Of a DNA stretch of 64,000 nucleotides, positions 56,879 to 64,000 are shown in pieces (positions within the stretch are counted from its first letter, which is position 1; every line of letters starts with the position of its first letter). Source of the DNA: Burkholderiaceae bacterium (lineage in GTDB: Bacteria > Pseudomonadota > Gammaproteobacteria > Burkholderiales > Burkholderiaceae_C); the NCBI GenBank assembly GCA_023150375.1, contig JAKLLA010000018.1, positions 92,444-156,443 of the forward strand, read 5' to 3'. Position numbers and translations under genes: made by a program. Under the pieces are notes generated by a model. The model was not told the DNA's origin, searched no databases, and saw only the letters and a program-made list of their open reading frames with translations.

Positions 56879-57865
56879 TCACGCGTCCGGCTTGAAGCCG
56901 GTCTTGCGCACCCGATCGGGCCAGGCGGCGTGGTTGTCGCGCATGGCCTTGGCGAAGTCGGCCTGCGTGCTCGTGTCCGCCTCGATCGCCAGCTTGTTCA
57001 GCACCTCGACGGTCTCCGGCTGCGCGATGGCCGTGCGGATGGCCCCGTGGGCGCGTGCGACCGTGGCTTCCGACGCGCCGCGCGGCATCCACACGCCGTA
57101 CCACTCGGCCGACTCCATGAAGGAGAAGCCCTGCTCGCCGAAAGTCGGCACCTCCTGCGCGAAGCGCGACCGCCGGGCGCCGGAGGTGGCCAGCAGGCGC
57201 ATGCGGCCGCTGGCGCGGTGCGGCAGCGAGTCGCCCACCGGCGAGTACATCGCCGGAATCTGCCCGCCCAGCAGGTCCTGCACCCCGGGTGCCGAGCCGC
57301 GATACGGGATGTGATTCAGCGCCACCCCGGACTCCCGGGACAGCAGCCGGACGAAGAACTCCTGCGGGCTGCCGGCGCCGGGAGAGCCGAAATTGGCGCG
57401 CGCGGGGTTGGCCTTCACCCAGTCCAGGAAGTCACGCACGGTCCTGACCGTCTCGGGCACCGCCGGGCCGACGGCAAAGCCGTACTGGACCGTTCCGCAG
57501 CCGGCGACGGCCACACCGTCCTCGAACTTGAAGGGCGTGTTCTTCGGATCGACGTGCGGCTGCAGCGTGATGACGGTCTCGGGCTGCAGGATGACGACGC
57601 TGCCATCGGTCGCGCCGCGACGCATCTCGTCGAAGGCCAGACGCCCCCCCGCGCCCACCTTGTTCTCCACGATCACCTGCCGGGCGTAGCCGACGGTCCG
57701 CAGGCCCTCGGCCAGCCGCCGGGCGGCGGCATCGGTGGTCCCGCCGGCCGGAAAGCCGCAGAGGATCCTGGCGATCTCCAGGGGCCCCTGAGCCCGCAGT
57801 GGCGCGGAGGTCGCTGCGGCCAGCGCAGCCATCCCACCGACGACTTGTCGACGTGTCACGTTCAT
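56879..57865 (-). CDS. Tripartite tricarboxylate-type (TctC/Bug) solute-binding protein
   Basis: A 328-residue periplasmic binding protein of the Bug/TctC family, abundant in Burkholderiales. The start is ATG 57865 behind AAGGAG. The N-terminus is a twin-arginine-type signal (TRRQVVGGMAALAAATSAPLRAQ). Family blocks include FPAGGTTDAAARRLAE, VENKVGAGGRLAFDEM, NFGSPGAGSPQEFF and HIPYRGSAPGVQDLLGGQI. No TctA or TctB membrane partner is present. It is the first gene of the right-arm operon, directly downstream of two operator-like sites, and probably captures the aromatic acid or senses it. Confidence 0.92.
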   Translation of the reverse strand: MNVTRRQVVGGMAALAAATSAPLRAQGPLEIARILCGFPAGGTTDAAARRLAEGLRTVGYARQVIVENKVGAGGRLAFDEMRRGATDGSVVILQPETVITLQPHVDPKNTPFKFEDGVAVAGCGTVQYGFAVGPAVPETVRTVRDFLDWVKANPARANFGSPGAGSPQEFFVRLLSRESGVALNHIPYRGSAPGVQDLLGGQIPAMYSPVGDSLPHRASGRMRLLATSGARRSRFAQEVPTFGEQGFSFMESAEWYGVWMPRGASEATVARAHGAIRTAIAQPETVEVLNKLAIEADTSTQADFAKAMRDNHAAWPDRVRKTGFKPDA

Positions 57866-57950
57866 GCCTGTCTCCTTCACTGATGGCCTCGCGCCGCGCC
57901 CTTCGGGTCTCGACGGTCTGCTTGCCATCCGGCAAGCGACAAGCATGTTT

Positions 57951-57966
57951 ATAAGTCGACCTGATC
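57951..57966. promoter_or_regulatory. MarR-type operator candidate, right arm site 3
   Basis: ATAAGTCGACCTGATC matches left-arm site 1 (GTAAGTCTACCTTATC) at 13 of 16 positions. On the minus strand it adjoins TTATAA, a possible -10 element of the operon that starts with the TctC-type gene. Confidence 0.58.
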
Positions 57967-57987
57967 TTTTTTTTATCGGTGAAAATA

Positions 57988-58003
57988 CTAAGGTAACCTG
58001 ATA
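57988..58003. promoter_or_regulatory. MarR-type operator candidate, right arm site 4
   Basis: CTAAGGTAACCTGATA, with the perfect core AGGT-A-ACCT, again fits TAAGKYNRCCTKAT. It is 37 bp from site 3 in the 171-bp gap between the dnaE2 stop and the TctC-type gene. Confidence 0.58.
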
Positions 58004-58036
58004 TGAAGCCATCCTGTCCGGGCCCGGGCCCGGCTC

Positions 58037-61000
58037 TCAGCGGAAGTCCCGGCTCGCCCCCACCGCCAGCCCGCCCAGCAGCGGCGTCAGGTCCTCGACG
58101 TGCGCGGCGATCAGGTTGCGCAGTTCGCCCTCGCGCTGCCAGGTGCCCTTCACGCCCAGCAGCTGCGCACGCAGCAGCGGCCCGCGCAGCCGCTCCTTGA
58201 CCTTGGGCCAGACGATCACCTGCACGTTGCCGGTCTCGTCCTCCAGCGAGACGAACATCACCCCGTGCGCCGTCTGCGGCTGCTGGCGCACCGTGACGAT
58301 GCCGCAGGCCCGGGCCAGGCTGCCGTGGCGGCGGTGGTGCAGCTCCATCGCCGTGTTCCAGCCCAGCCTGGCCAGCGTGGGCCGCAGGATCGCCAGCGGG
58401 TGCCGGCGCAGCGTCAGGCCGGTGGCGGCGTAGTCCCAGACCACCTCCTCGCCCTCTGGTGCCTCGGGCAGCTCCAGCACCGCCTCGTCCACCGGCGCCT
58501 CGCGCAGCAGCAGCGGCGCCGGGCGCAGGGCCGAGGCCTCCCAGACCTGCTGGCGGCGGTGCCCGGCCAGGCTGAGCAGCGCATCGGCGGCGGCCAGGTG
58601 GTTCATCTCATGCTGCTCCAGGACAGCGCGCCGGGCCAGGTCCTCGGCGCTGTCGAAGGGCGCGCAGCGGCGTGCGGCGACGATGCGCTGCCCCGCCGCG
58701 GCCGTCAGCCCCCCGATCATCCGCAGGCCCAGGCGCACCGCCGGCGGCCCCGGCAGGCCCTCGAGCGTGCAGTCCCAGTGGCTGTGCATCACGTCGACGC
58801 GGCGCACCTCCACGCCATGCCGCTTGGCGTCCTGCACCAGCTGGCTGGGGCTGTAGAACCCGAGCGGCTGGCTGTTCAGCATGGCCGCCAGGAACTCCGC
58901 CGGGTGGTGGCACTTGAGCCAGCAGCTCGCGTAGACCAGCAGCGCGAAGGAGGCCGCATGGCTCTCCGGGAAGCCGTACTCCGAAAAGCCCTTGATCTGC
59001 TCGAAGATCGCCTCGGCGAAGGCCCGCTCGTAGCCCCGCTGGGTCATGCCGTCGACGATCCTGGCGTGGTACTGCTGCAGCCCGCCCTTGCGCTTCCAGG
59101 CCGCCATCGCCCGGCGCAGCTGGTCGGCCTCGCCGGGCGTGAAGCCGGCCGCCAGGATGGCCACCTGCATCACCTGCTCCTGGAACACCGGCACGCCCAG
59201 CGTGCGGCCCAGCGCCGCCTTCAGGGCCTGGCTCGGGAAGGTCACCGGCTCCTTGCCCTGGCGGCGGTTCAGGTAGGGGTGCACCATGCCGCCCTGGATC
59301 GGCCCCGGGCGCACGATGGCCACCTCGATCACCAGGTCGTAGAAGCAGCGCGGCTTCAGGCGCGGCAGCATGCTCATCTGCGCCCGGCTCTCGATCTGGA
59401 ACACGCCCACCGTGTCGGCCCGGCAGATCATGTCGTAGGTGGTGCGGTCCTCGGCCGGGATGTCCTGCAGGCCGAAGGCATGGCCCAGGCGCTGGCCGAC
59501 GAAGTCCAGGCTCTTGCGGATCGCGGTCAGCATGCCCAGGGCCAGCACGTCGACCTTGAGCAGGCCCAGCGCGTCGATGTCGTCCTTGTCCCACTGGATC
59601 ACGGTGCGCTCGGGCATCGCGGCGTTCTCGATGGGCACCAGGCGCGACAGCGGCCCTTGCGTCAGCACGAAGCCGCCCGGGTGCTGGCTCAGGTGGCGCG
59701 GAAAGCCGACCAGCTGCCGGGTGAGTTCCATCAGCTGGCGGATCGCCAGGTCGTCCAGCGACAGCCCCAGCTCCTGCACCCGGTCGGCGCGCACCCCGCC
59801 GCCGTCCCAGGCGCTGTGGTTCTTCGCCAGGGCGTCGACCAGCCCGGCGTCGAGCCCGAGGGCCTTGCCCACGTCGCGGATGGCCGAGCGGGGCCGGTAG
59901 CTGATCGCCACCGCGGTCAGGGCGGCACGGCTGCGGCCGTACTTGTCGTAGAGGTACTGGATCACCTCCTCGCGCCGCTCGTGCTCGAAGTCCACGTCGA
60001 TGTCGGGCGGCTCGTTGCGCTCGCGGCTGATGAAGCGCTCGAAGAGCACCGCCATGCGCGCCGGGTCCACCTCGGTGACGCCCAGGCAGTAGCAGACCAC
60101 CGAGTTGGCCGCCGAGCCCCGCCCCTGGCAGAGGATGTGGCGCGAGCGCGCGAAGGCGACGATGTCGTGGACGGTCAGGAAGTAGTGCTCGTAGCGCAGC
60201 TCGGCGATCAGCGCCAGCTCGTGCTCGATCTGCGCGGCCACCGCCGCCGGAATGCCCCCAGGCCAGCGCCGCCCGGCGCCCTCATGGGTGAGCCGGCGCA
60301 GGTGGGAGGCCGGGGTCTCGCCCGCAGGCACCACCTCGGCCGGGTACTGGTAGCGCAGCTCGTCGAGCGAGAAGGCGCAGCGCCCGGCCACCTGCAGCGT
60401 CTGGGCCAGCAGGTCGGCCGGGTAGGTCTGCGCCAGGCGCAGCCGGGTGCGCAGGTGCTGCTCGGCATTGCCCTGCAGCGCCAGGCCGCATTCGGTCAGC
60501 GGCCGGCCCAGCCGGGTGGCCGTCAGCACGTCGTGCAGGGCCTTGCGCGAGCGCACGTGCATCTGCACATCGCCCAGTGCCACCAGCGGGATGGCCGAGA
60601 GCTCGCCGGCCTCGCGCAGGCGGTGCAGCCAGACCTCGTCGTCGAGCCGGCGCAGCAGCGACACGCCCAGCCAGCAGCGCCCGGTGAAGTGGGTCAGCAG
60701 CCAGCGCGCCAGATCGAGCAGCTGCGCGGGCGAGGCCCCCCGCTGCGGCGCGGCCAGCACCAGGCAGTCCTGCAGCGCCTGCGCGCGGATGGCGGCGCGG
60801 TCGAGGGTGTAGCGGCCCTTGGCGGCGCTGCGGCGCAGGCGGGTGATGAACTCGCAGAGGTTGCCGTAGCCGTTCAGGTTGCAGGCCAGCAGGATCAGGT
60901 CGAAGGCGCCCTGGTCGCCCCCCTCGGCCGGCACCGCGAAGCGGCTGCCCACGATCAGCGGCAGGCCGACCTTCTTCGCGGCCACATGGGCGCGCACCAC

Positions 61001-61171
61001 GCCGGCCACCGAGCACTCGTCGGTCAGCGCCAGCGCGGCATAGCCCAGCCGGGCGGCGCGCTCGACCAGCTCCTCGGGCTGGCTGGCGCCCTGCAGGAAG
61101 GAGAAACTGGACAGGCACTGCAGCTCGGCATAGGCCGGGACGACGGCAGCGGACTCGACGGGCTCGGCCAT
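58037..61171 (-). CDS. dnaE2: Error-prone DNA polymerase DnaE2 (ImuC)
   Basis: A 1044-residue C-family polymerase that carries out SOS-induced translesion synthesis with ImuA and ImuB. The N-terminal PHP domain opens AELQCLSSFSFLQGASQPEEL. The palm has PPDIDVDFEHERREEVI and IDALGLLKVDVLAL, supplying the catalytic aspartates. HhH and C-terminal OB regions follow (VMFVSLEDETGNVQVIVW). Length and lack of the replicative DnaE tail match DnaE2. It is the last gene of the imu operon, 21 bp after imuB. Its long antisense ORF (1550 aa) is a composition artefact. Confidence 0.95.
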   Translation of the reverse strand: MAEPVESAAVVPAYAELQCLSSFSFLQGASQPEELVERAARLGYAALALTDECSVAGVVRAHVAAKKVGLPLIVGSRFAVPAEGGDQGAFDLILLACNLNGYGNLCEFITRLRRSAAKGRYTLDRAAIRAQALQDCLVLAAPQRGASPAQLLDLARWLLTHFTGRCWLGVSLLRRLDDEVWLHRLREAGELSAIPLVALGDVQMHVRSRKALHDVLTATRLGRPLTECGLALQGNAEQHLRTRLRLAQTYPADLLAQTLQVAGRCAFSLDELRYQYPAEVVPAGETPASHLRRLTHEGAGRRWPGGIPAAVAAQIEHELALIAELRYEHYFLTVHDIVAFARSRHILCQGRGSAANSVVCYCLGVTEVDPARMAVLFERFISRERNEPPDIDVDFEHERREEVIQYLYDKYGRSRAALTAVAISYRPRSAIRDVGKALGLDAGLVDALAKNHSAWDGGGVRADRVQELGLSLDDLAIRQLMELTRQLVGFPRHLSQHPGGFVLTQGPLSRLVPIENAAMPERTVIQWDKDDIDALGLLKVDVLALGMLTAIRKSLDFVGQRLGHAFGLQDIPAEDRTTYDMICRADTVGVFQIESRAQMSMLPRLKPRCFYDLVIEVAIVRPGPIQGGMVHPYLNRRQGKEPVTFPSQALKAALGRTLGVPVFQEQVMQVAILAAGFTPGEADQLRRAMAAWKRKGGLQQYHARIVDGMTQRGYERAFAEAIFEQIKGFSEYGFPESHAASFALLVYASCWLKCHHPAEFLAAMLNSQPLGFYSPSQLVQDAKRHGVEVRRVDVMHSHWDCTLEGLPGPPAVRLGLRMIGGLTAAAGQRIVAARRCAPFDSAEDLARRAVLEQHEMNHLAAADALLSLAGHRRQQVWEASALRPAPLLLREAPVDEAVLELPEAPEGEEVVWDYAATGLTLRRHPLAILRPTLARLGWNTAMELHHRRHGSLARACGIVTVRQQPQTAHGVMFVSLEDETGNVQVIVWPKVKERLRGPLLRAQLLGVKGTWQREGELRNLIAAHVEDLTPLLGGLAVGASRDFR

Positions 61172-61192
61172 GGACCCCCTCTCACCCCGATT

Positions 61193-62581
61193 TCAGGCGA
61201 ACACGCCGTGCAGGTACCAGGCGGTCCGGTCGTTGGCCAGACGCTCCTGGAAGATCCACAGCACCCCGGCGTGCTCGCTCAGCGCCACCCAGTAGTCGCG
61301 CTGCACATGGGCGGTGCGGGCCTGCGCGCCCTCGCCCAGGCGGTGCCACCAGCCACCCTCGACGCGGTGCGGGCCGGTGAGCAGCTGCAGCGGGCCCTGG
61401 TAGATCGGGCGCGGCCCCTGGGTGGCCAGCTCGAGCGGCTCGGGCAGCAGCCAGGTCGGCTGCGGCAGCCCCGCCTCGCCGGCCGGCGGCTGGGCGCCGG
61501 CCGCGGCAGGCCGCCCCGGCCCCGTGTCCACCCACCGGCCCGGCGCATGGGGCTGCCACTGCTGCATCCACTCCGGCCGGTGGTCGTCCAGGCACAGCGG
61601 GCGACGCACCCGCTCGGGCCCGAGCCGCGCGGCAATGCGCTCGAGCACCTGCGGCAGCGACTCCTGCGGCGCCGCCTCCTCGGGCAGCAGCGAGGCGCTG
61701 CGCCCGTCGAGCGGGCACACCTCCAGCGCCACCAGCGCGAGTTCGCCGACCGGGGCCTGCAGGTGCAGCCGGGCCAGGTGCTCGCCCAGCAGGCGGCCGA
61801 GGTGCGCCACGTCGCGGGTGGGCTCGGCGGTGCGCAGGGTGAGCTCGCCGCCCGCGCCGGCCTCGCGGGCGCGCATCGCATCGTGCGCCCAGTGCAGCGT
61901 GAAGGCGCGCACCCCGCTGTGGCGCGCGGCCAGCCAGCCGCACAGCGACAGCAGCAGGCGCCGGGCGCCGAACAGCAGCGCCGGTGCCGCCTCGACCCGC
62001 GAAGGCAGCTCCAGTCGGGCCGAGAAGGTCTCGGGCAGCTCCACCCAGGCGTAGGTCTCGGGCTGCAGGCCGTAGGCACGGTCCAGGGCGTCGAGCAGCG
62101 CCTTGCCGAAGCGCCGGCTGATCCCGCCCCGGGGCAGGCGGCGCACATCGCCCAGGCGACGGCAGCCCAGCCGGGCCAGCGTGCCGGCGTGCGGGCGCAG
62201 CGCCGTGAGCACGGCCATCGGCAGCGCATCCAGCGTGGCCTCCAGCGGCGGCCGCAGGCCGTTCCCGGGGCTGGTCCCGAAACCGTTCTCGACACCGTTC
62301 CCGGAGCCCGCCCGCGCCAGCGCCAGCGCGGCCAGGCCGGTGCGCGACCAGGCCAGCGCGGCGACGCCCAGCTCGTGCCCCTCCTGCACGATGCGCTCGC
62401 GCAGCGCCCGCCCGCCGCCGAACAGGCGCAGGCTGGCCCGGACCTCGAGCAGCACCGCCTCCTCGCACAGGGCCACCCGGGGCGTGAACTGCAGCGCCCA
62501 GGTCGCCACGCTGCGCAGCGCCTCAGCGCTGGGCAGCGGCGCTTCGGGCGCGGGCGGCAGGCGCAGGGCGGCCCAGAGCAT
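61193..62581 (-). CDS. imuB: ImuB, inactive Y-family polymerase-like mutasome protein
   Basis: A 462-residue Y-family-like protein. The N-terminal segment VALCEEAVLLEVRASLRLFGG sits where active polymerases carry acidic catalytic residues, which are missing, as known for ImuB. The LARLGCRRLGDVRRLPRGG helix-hairpin region and the C-terminal HVQRDYWVALSEHAGVLWIF block are typical. It links DnaE2 to the sliding clamp. Its start lies 59 bp inside imuA, so the two are translationally coupled. Confidence 0.92.
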   Translation of the reverse strand: MLWAALRLPPAPEAPLPSAEALRSVATWALQFTPRVALCEEAVLLEVRASLRLFGGGRALRERIVQEGHELGVAALAWSRTGLAALALARAGSGNGVENGFGTSPGNGLRPPLEATLDALPMAVLTALRPHAGTLARLGCRRLGDVRRLPRGGISRRFGKALLDALDRAYGLQPETYAWVELPETFSARLELPSRVEAAPALLFGARRLLLSLCGWLAARHSGVRAFTLHWAHDAMRAREAGAGGELTLRTAEPTRDVAHLGRLLGEHLARLHLQAPVGELALVALEVCPLDGRSASLLPEEAAPQESLPQVLERIAARLGPERVRRPLCLDDHRPEWMQQWQPHAPGRWVDTGPGRPAAAGAQPPAGEAGLPQPTWLLPEPLELATQGPRPIYQGPLQLLTGPHRVEGGWWHRLGEGAQARTAHVQRDYWVALSEHAGVLWIFQERLANDRTAWYLHGVFA

Positions 62582-63458
62582 GGCCGGCAGCCTCCGGAGT
62601 CGACGCGGGCCACGGCGCCGGGGCCGGCCCGGCCTCGCGCCCAGGGCGCCAGCGGTCCGGCCGACGGGTGCGCGGGGTCAGCACCGCAGCCAGGCCACCG
62701 GGCACGGAGTCGAGCGTCAGTACCCCCTCGTGCACCGGCCCGCGGCGCTTGAGCAGCCGCAGCTGCAGCGTCCAGTCGGGGCCGAAGCCGGCCAGCAGGC
62801 GCAGCGGCGCGGCCGACGACTCATGCTGCGCCGCCGCAGGGCGGAACAGGAAGACCGGCGCTTCCAGCCCCAGCGCTGCCACCTGCAGCCGGCGGATCTG
62901 CTCCGGCCGCGCCTGCGGCAGCCAGGCCAGCACGGCCCCGCAGGCGCCGGACTTGATCAGCTGCTCGGCGCACCAGAGGCGCTGGACCGGCGCCTCGGCC
63001 TGGATCCAGACCAGCTGAGTGGCCTCGAGGCCCAGATGCCGCAGCCCCGGCAGATGCGGAACGCGCGGCGGCCCGATCAGCACCACCGGCCGCCCCGAGG
63101 CCGCGGTCGCGGCCAGCGAGGGGCCGACCAGGCGCCACTCCAGCACGGCCGGCTGGGCGCCGAGCAGCTCGGTCAGCGCCCCGCAGGGCCAGCCGCCACC
63201 GGGCAGCTCGGCGTCCAGCGCGGCGAACCCGCTGGGCAGCACCCGGCCGGCCTGCAGGCCCAGGTCGCAGCCGCGCCAGACGGCCTGCCCGAGGTCGGAC
63301 GGCACCTCGGACGACACCTCGGACGAGGACTCGACCGACGCGGCGCCGACCGGCAGCGAACGCCGGGCGCGGGAACGGGAGGAAGATCGGTGCGGGGGCA
63401 CAACCCCCGGGGCCGGCAGCGCGTCGTCGCCCTCGGCCCATCGCAGGACGGCAGACAT
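62523..63458 (-). CDS. imuA: ImuA, RecA-like translesion synthesis protein
   Basis: A 311-residue ImuA (SulA/RecA-related). It shows VLPSGFAALDAELPGGGWPCGALTELLG, the start of a RecA-like fold, then VVLIGPPRVPHLPGL and LVWIQAEAPVQRLWCAEQLI. The start is ATG 63458, just downstream of a LexA box; the upstream extension to 63755 is rejected because it would read through the operator. A Ser/Arg-rich N-terminal segment (about 20-60) is less conserved. It is the first gene of the mutasome operon. Confidence 0.9.
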   Translation of the reverse strand: MSAVLRWAEGDDALPAPGVVPPHRSSSRSRARRSLPVGAASVESSSEVSSEVPSDLGQAVWRGCDLGLQAGRVLPSGFAALDAELPGGGWPCGALTELLGAQPAVLEWRLVGPSLAATAASGRPVVLIGPPRVPHLPGLRHLGLEATQLVWIQAEAPVQRLWCAEQLIKSGACGAVLAWLPQARPEQIRRLQVAALGLEAPVFLFRPAAAQHESSAAPLRLLAGFGPDWTLQLRLLKRRGPVHEGVLTLDSVPGGLAAVLTPRTRRPDRWRPGREAGPAPAPWPASTPEAAGHALGRPAPAARARSAAAQR

Positions 63459-63471
63459 GGCTGATCTCGTG

Positions 63472-63487
63472 CTGTATGGATATACAG
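63472..63487. promoter_or_regulatory. LexA (SOS) box of the imuA-imuB-dnaE2 operon
   Basis: CTGTATGGATATACAG is a full CTGT-N8-ACAG match with near-perfect palindromy. It lies 14 bp upstream of the imuA start, and on the minus strand it sits downstream of a TTGGCA hexamer that could be the -35. LexA binding here should repress the mutasome until DNA damage. Confidence 0.92.
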
Positions 63488-63770
63488 TATTGCACCGACC
63501 ACCGTCGCTTGCCAAGAGGCGGCCCTTCCGTGCGCCGCATCGCGACGGATCGCAGCCGGCGATGCCGCGGCGTCCTGCCGTCGGTCGACCGAGGTGGCGC
63601 AGGTCCCTCCTGAACATCCGCCGACTCGTCTCGAGATGTGCCCCTAGGTGACAGATCGGCTTCGGGCCGCGCCGGTAGAATTTCCTGGTTTGCAAGCGGT
63701 GCAGACGCTCGACATGCTGCCGCCCACCGGTCCCGACGCAGCGGCAATGCCGCAACGAGAAAGAATCCGC
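63488..63770. other. Divergent intergenic region between imuA and ETF-QO
   Basis: No gene is supported in these 283 bp; the ORFs called here are extensions of shadow frames. It should hold both promoters. A TAGAAT hexamer at 63676-63681 may be the -10 of the rightward ETF-QO gene, but no good -35 stands at the right distance. Confidence 0.4.
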
Positions 63771-64000
63771 ATGACCCCCCAGGAGATCCTCGAACAGTAC
63801 GGCCCGCGCGAGTCGATGGACTACGACGTGGTGATCGTGGGTGCCGGCCCGGCCGGCCTAGCCACGGCCATCCGGCTCAAGCAGCTGGCCGCCGACCAGG
63901 GCGGCGAGATCAACGTGGTGGTGCTCGAGAAGGGCTCCGAGCCGGGTGCGCACATCCTCTCGGGCGCGGTGATGGACCCGCGCGCGATGAACGAGCTCTT
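63771..64000 (+). CDS. Electron transfer flavoprotein-ubiquinone oxidoreductase, N-terminal part (3' truncated by window)
   Basis: The first 76 codons are visible from ATG 63771. MDYDVVIVGAGPAGLATAIRL is the FAD-binding motif, followed by VVVLEKGSEPGAHILSGAVMDPRAMNEL, which is characteristic of ETF-QO. The enzyme passes electrons from ETF to ubiquinone in the inner membrane and so drains the acyl-CoA dehydrogenases encoded at 11365 and 52208. GAGAAAG precedes the start. It is absent from the ORF track because it runs off the window. Confidence 0.9.
   Translation, partial: MTPQEILEQYGPRESMDYDVVIVGAGPAGLATAIRLKQLAADQGGEINVVVLEKGSEPGAHILSGAVMDPRAMNEL

Noticed and set aside
58100-62752. 1550-aa ORF on the plus strand opposite dnaE2-imuB
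   Set aside because: Composition artefact of high GC; dnaE2 and imuB on the minus strand carry all family motifs and the SOS operator.

Overview
The window is a GC-rich chromosomal segment. Codon use, the dnaE2-imuB-imuA cassette, the MarR/feruloyl-CoA-synthetase-type aromatic genes and a TctC-type binding protein point to a betaproteobacterium, most likely a Burkholderiales member of the Rubrivivax/Leptothrix/Ideonella kind. The genus is inference; no rRNA is present.

Layout. (1) 1-1148: 3' end of a GT41 (O-GlcNAc-transferase-like) gene, a tRNA-Thr(CGT) and its terminator. (2) 1360-10830: a type I restriction-modification operon (hsdM-hsdS-hsdR) with a GmrSD-like DUF262/DUF1524 gene between hsdS and hsdR, then an enlarged SRAP-family protein. 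(3) 10880-30856: left arm of an aromatic-acid catabolic locus. A MarR regulator and an acyl-CoA dehydrogenase face leftward. A long rightward operon encodes a feruloyl-CoA-synthetase-like ligase, crotonase, Rieske oxygenase, dipeptide-type ABC importer (ATPase gene frameshifted), class III extradiol dioxygenase, LigJ-like hydratase, FAH hydrolase, gentisate-dioxygenase-like cupin, FAD monooxygenase, CaiB CoA-transferase, citryl-CoA-lyase-like protein and hemerythrin. (4) 30954-48925: a defence island bounded by broken gene remnants, with a fresh IS3-family insertion at its left edge. All its defence genes run leftward: PLD/SNF2 helicase, SF1 helicase, DUF262/HNH protein, DUF4391 protein, RloA/RloB (AbiL-like) pair, type III Mod and a decayed type III Res. 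(5) 49037-57865: right arm of the catabolic locus, transcribed leftward: TctC-type binding protein, Cys-less thiolase-like protein, a DUF35::3-hydroxyacyl-CoA dehydrogenase fusion, acyl-CoA dehydrogenase, CoA ligase and Rieske oxygenase. (6) 58037-63487: SOS mutasome operon imuA-imuB-dnaE2 under a perfect LexA box. (7) 63771-end: start of ETF-ubiquinone oxidoreductase.

How it fits together. The two catabolic arms carry paralogous copies of ligase, acyl-CoA dehydrogenase and Rieske oxygenase, and otherwise complement each other: crotonase and ring-cleavage genes on the left, 3-hydroxyacyl-CoA dehydrogenase and thiolase-like gene on the right. Both arm promoters hold two copies of the same 16-bp near-palindrome (TAAGKYNRCCTKAT core), so one MarR repressor probably controls both. 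The Rieske paralogues share a 200-bp tract with only two mismatches inside otherwise diverged genes, which suggests gene conversion. ETF-QO just downstream would accept electrons from the acyl-CoA dehydrogenases through ETF.

The best candidates for something undescribed are the tightly coupled helicase/helicase/DUF262/DUF4391 unit with its passenger systems, and the two-arm aromatic CoA pathway with its DUF35-dehydrogenase fusion and its CaiB/citryl-CoA-lyase/acylpyruvase set.
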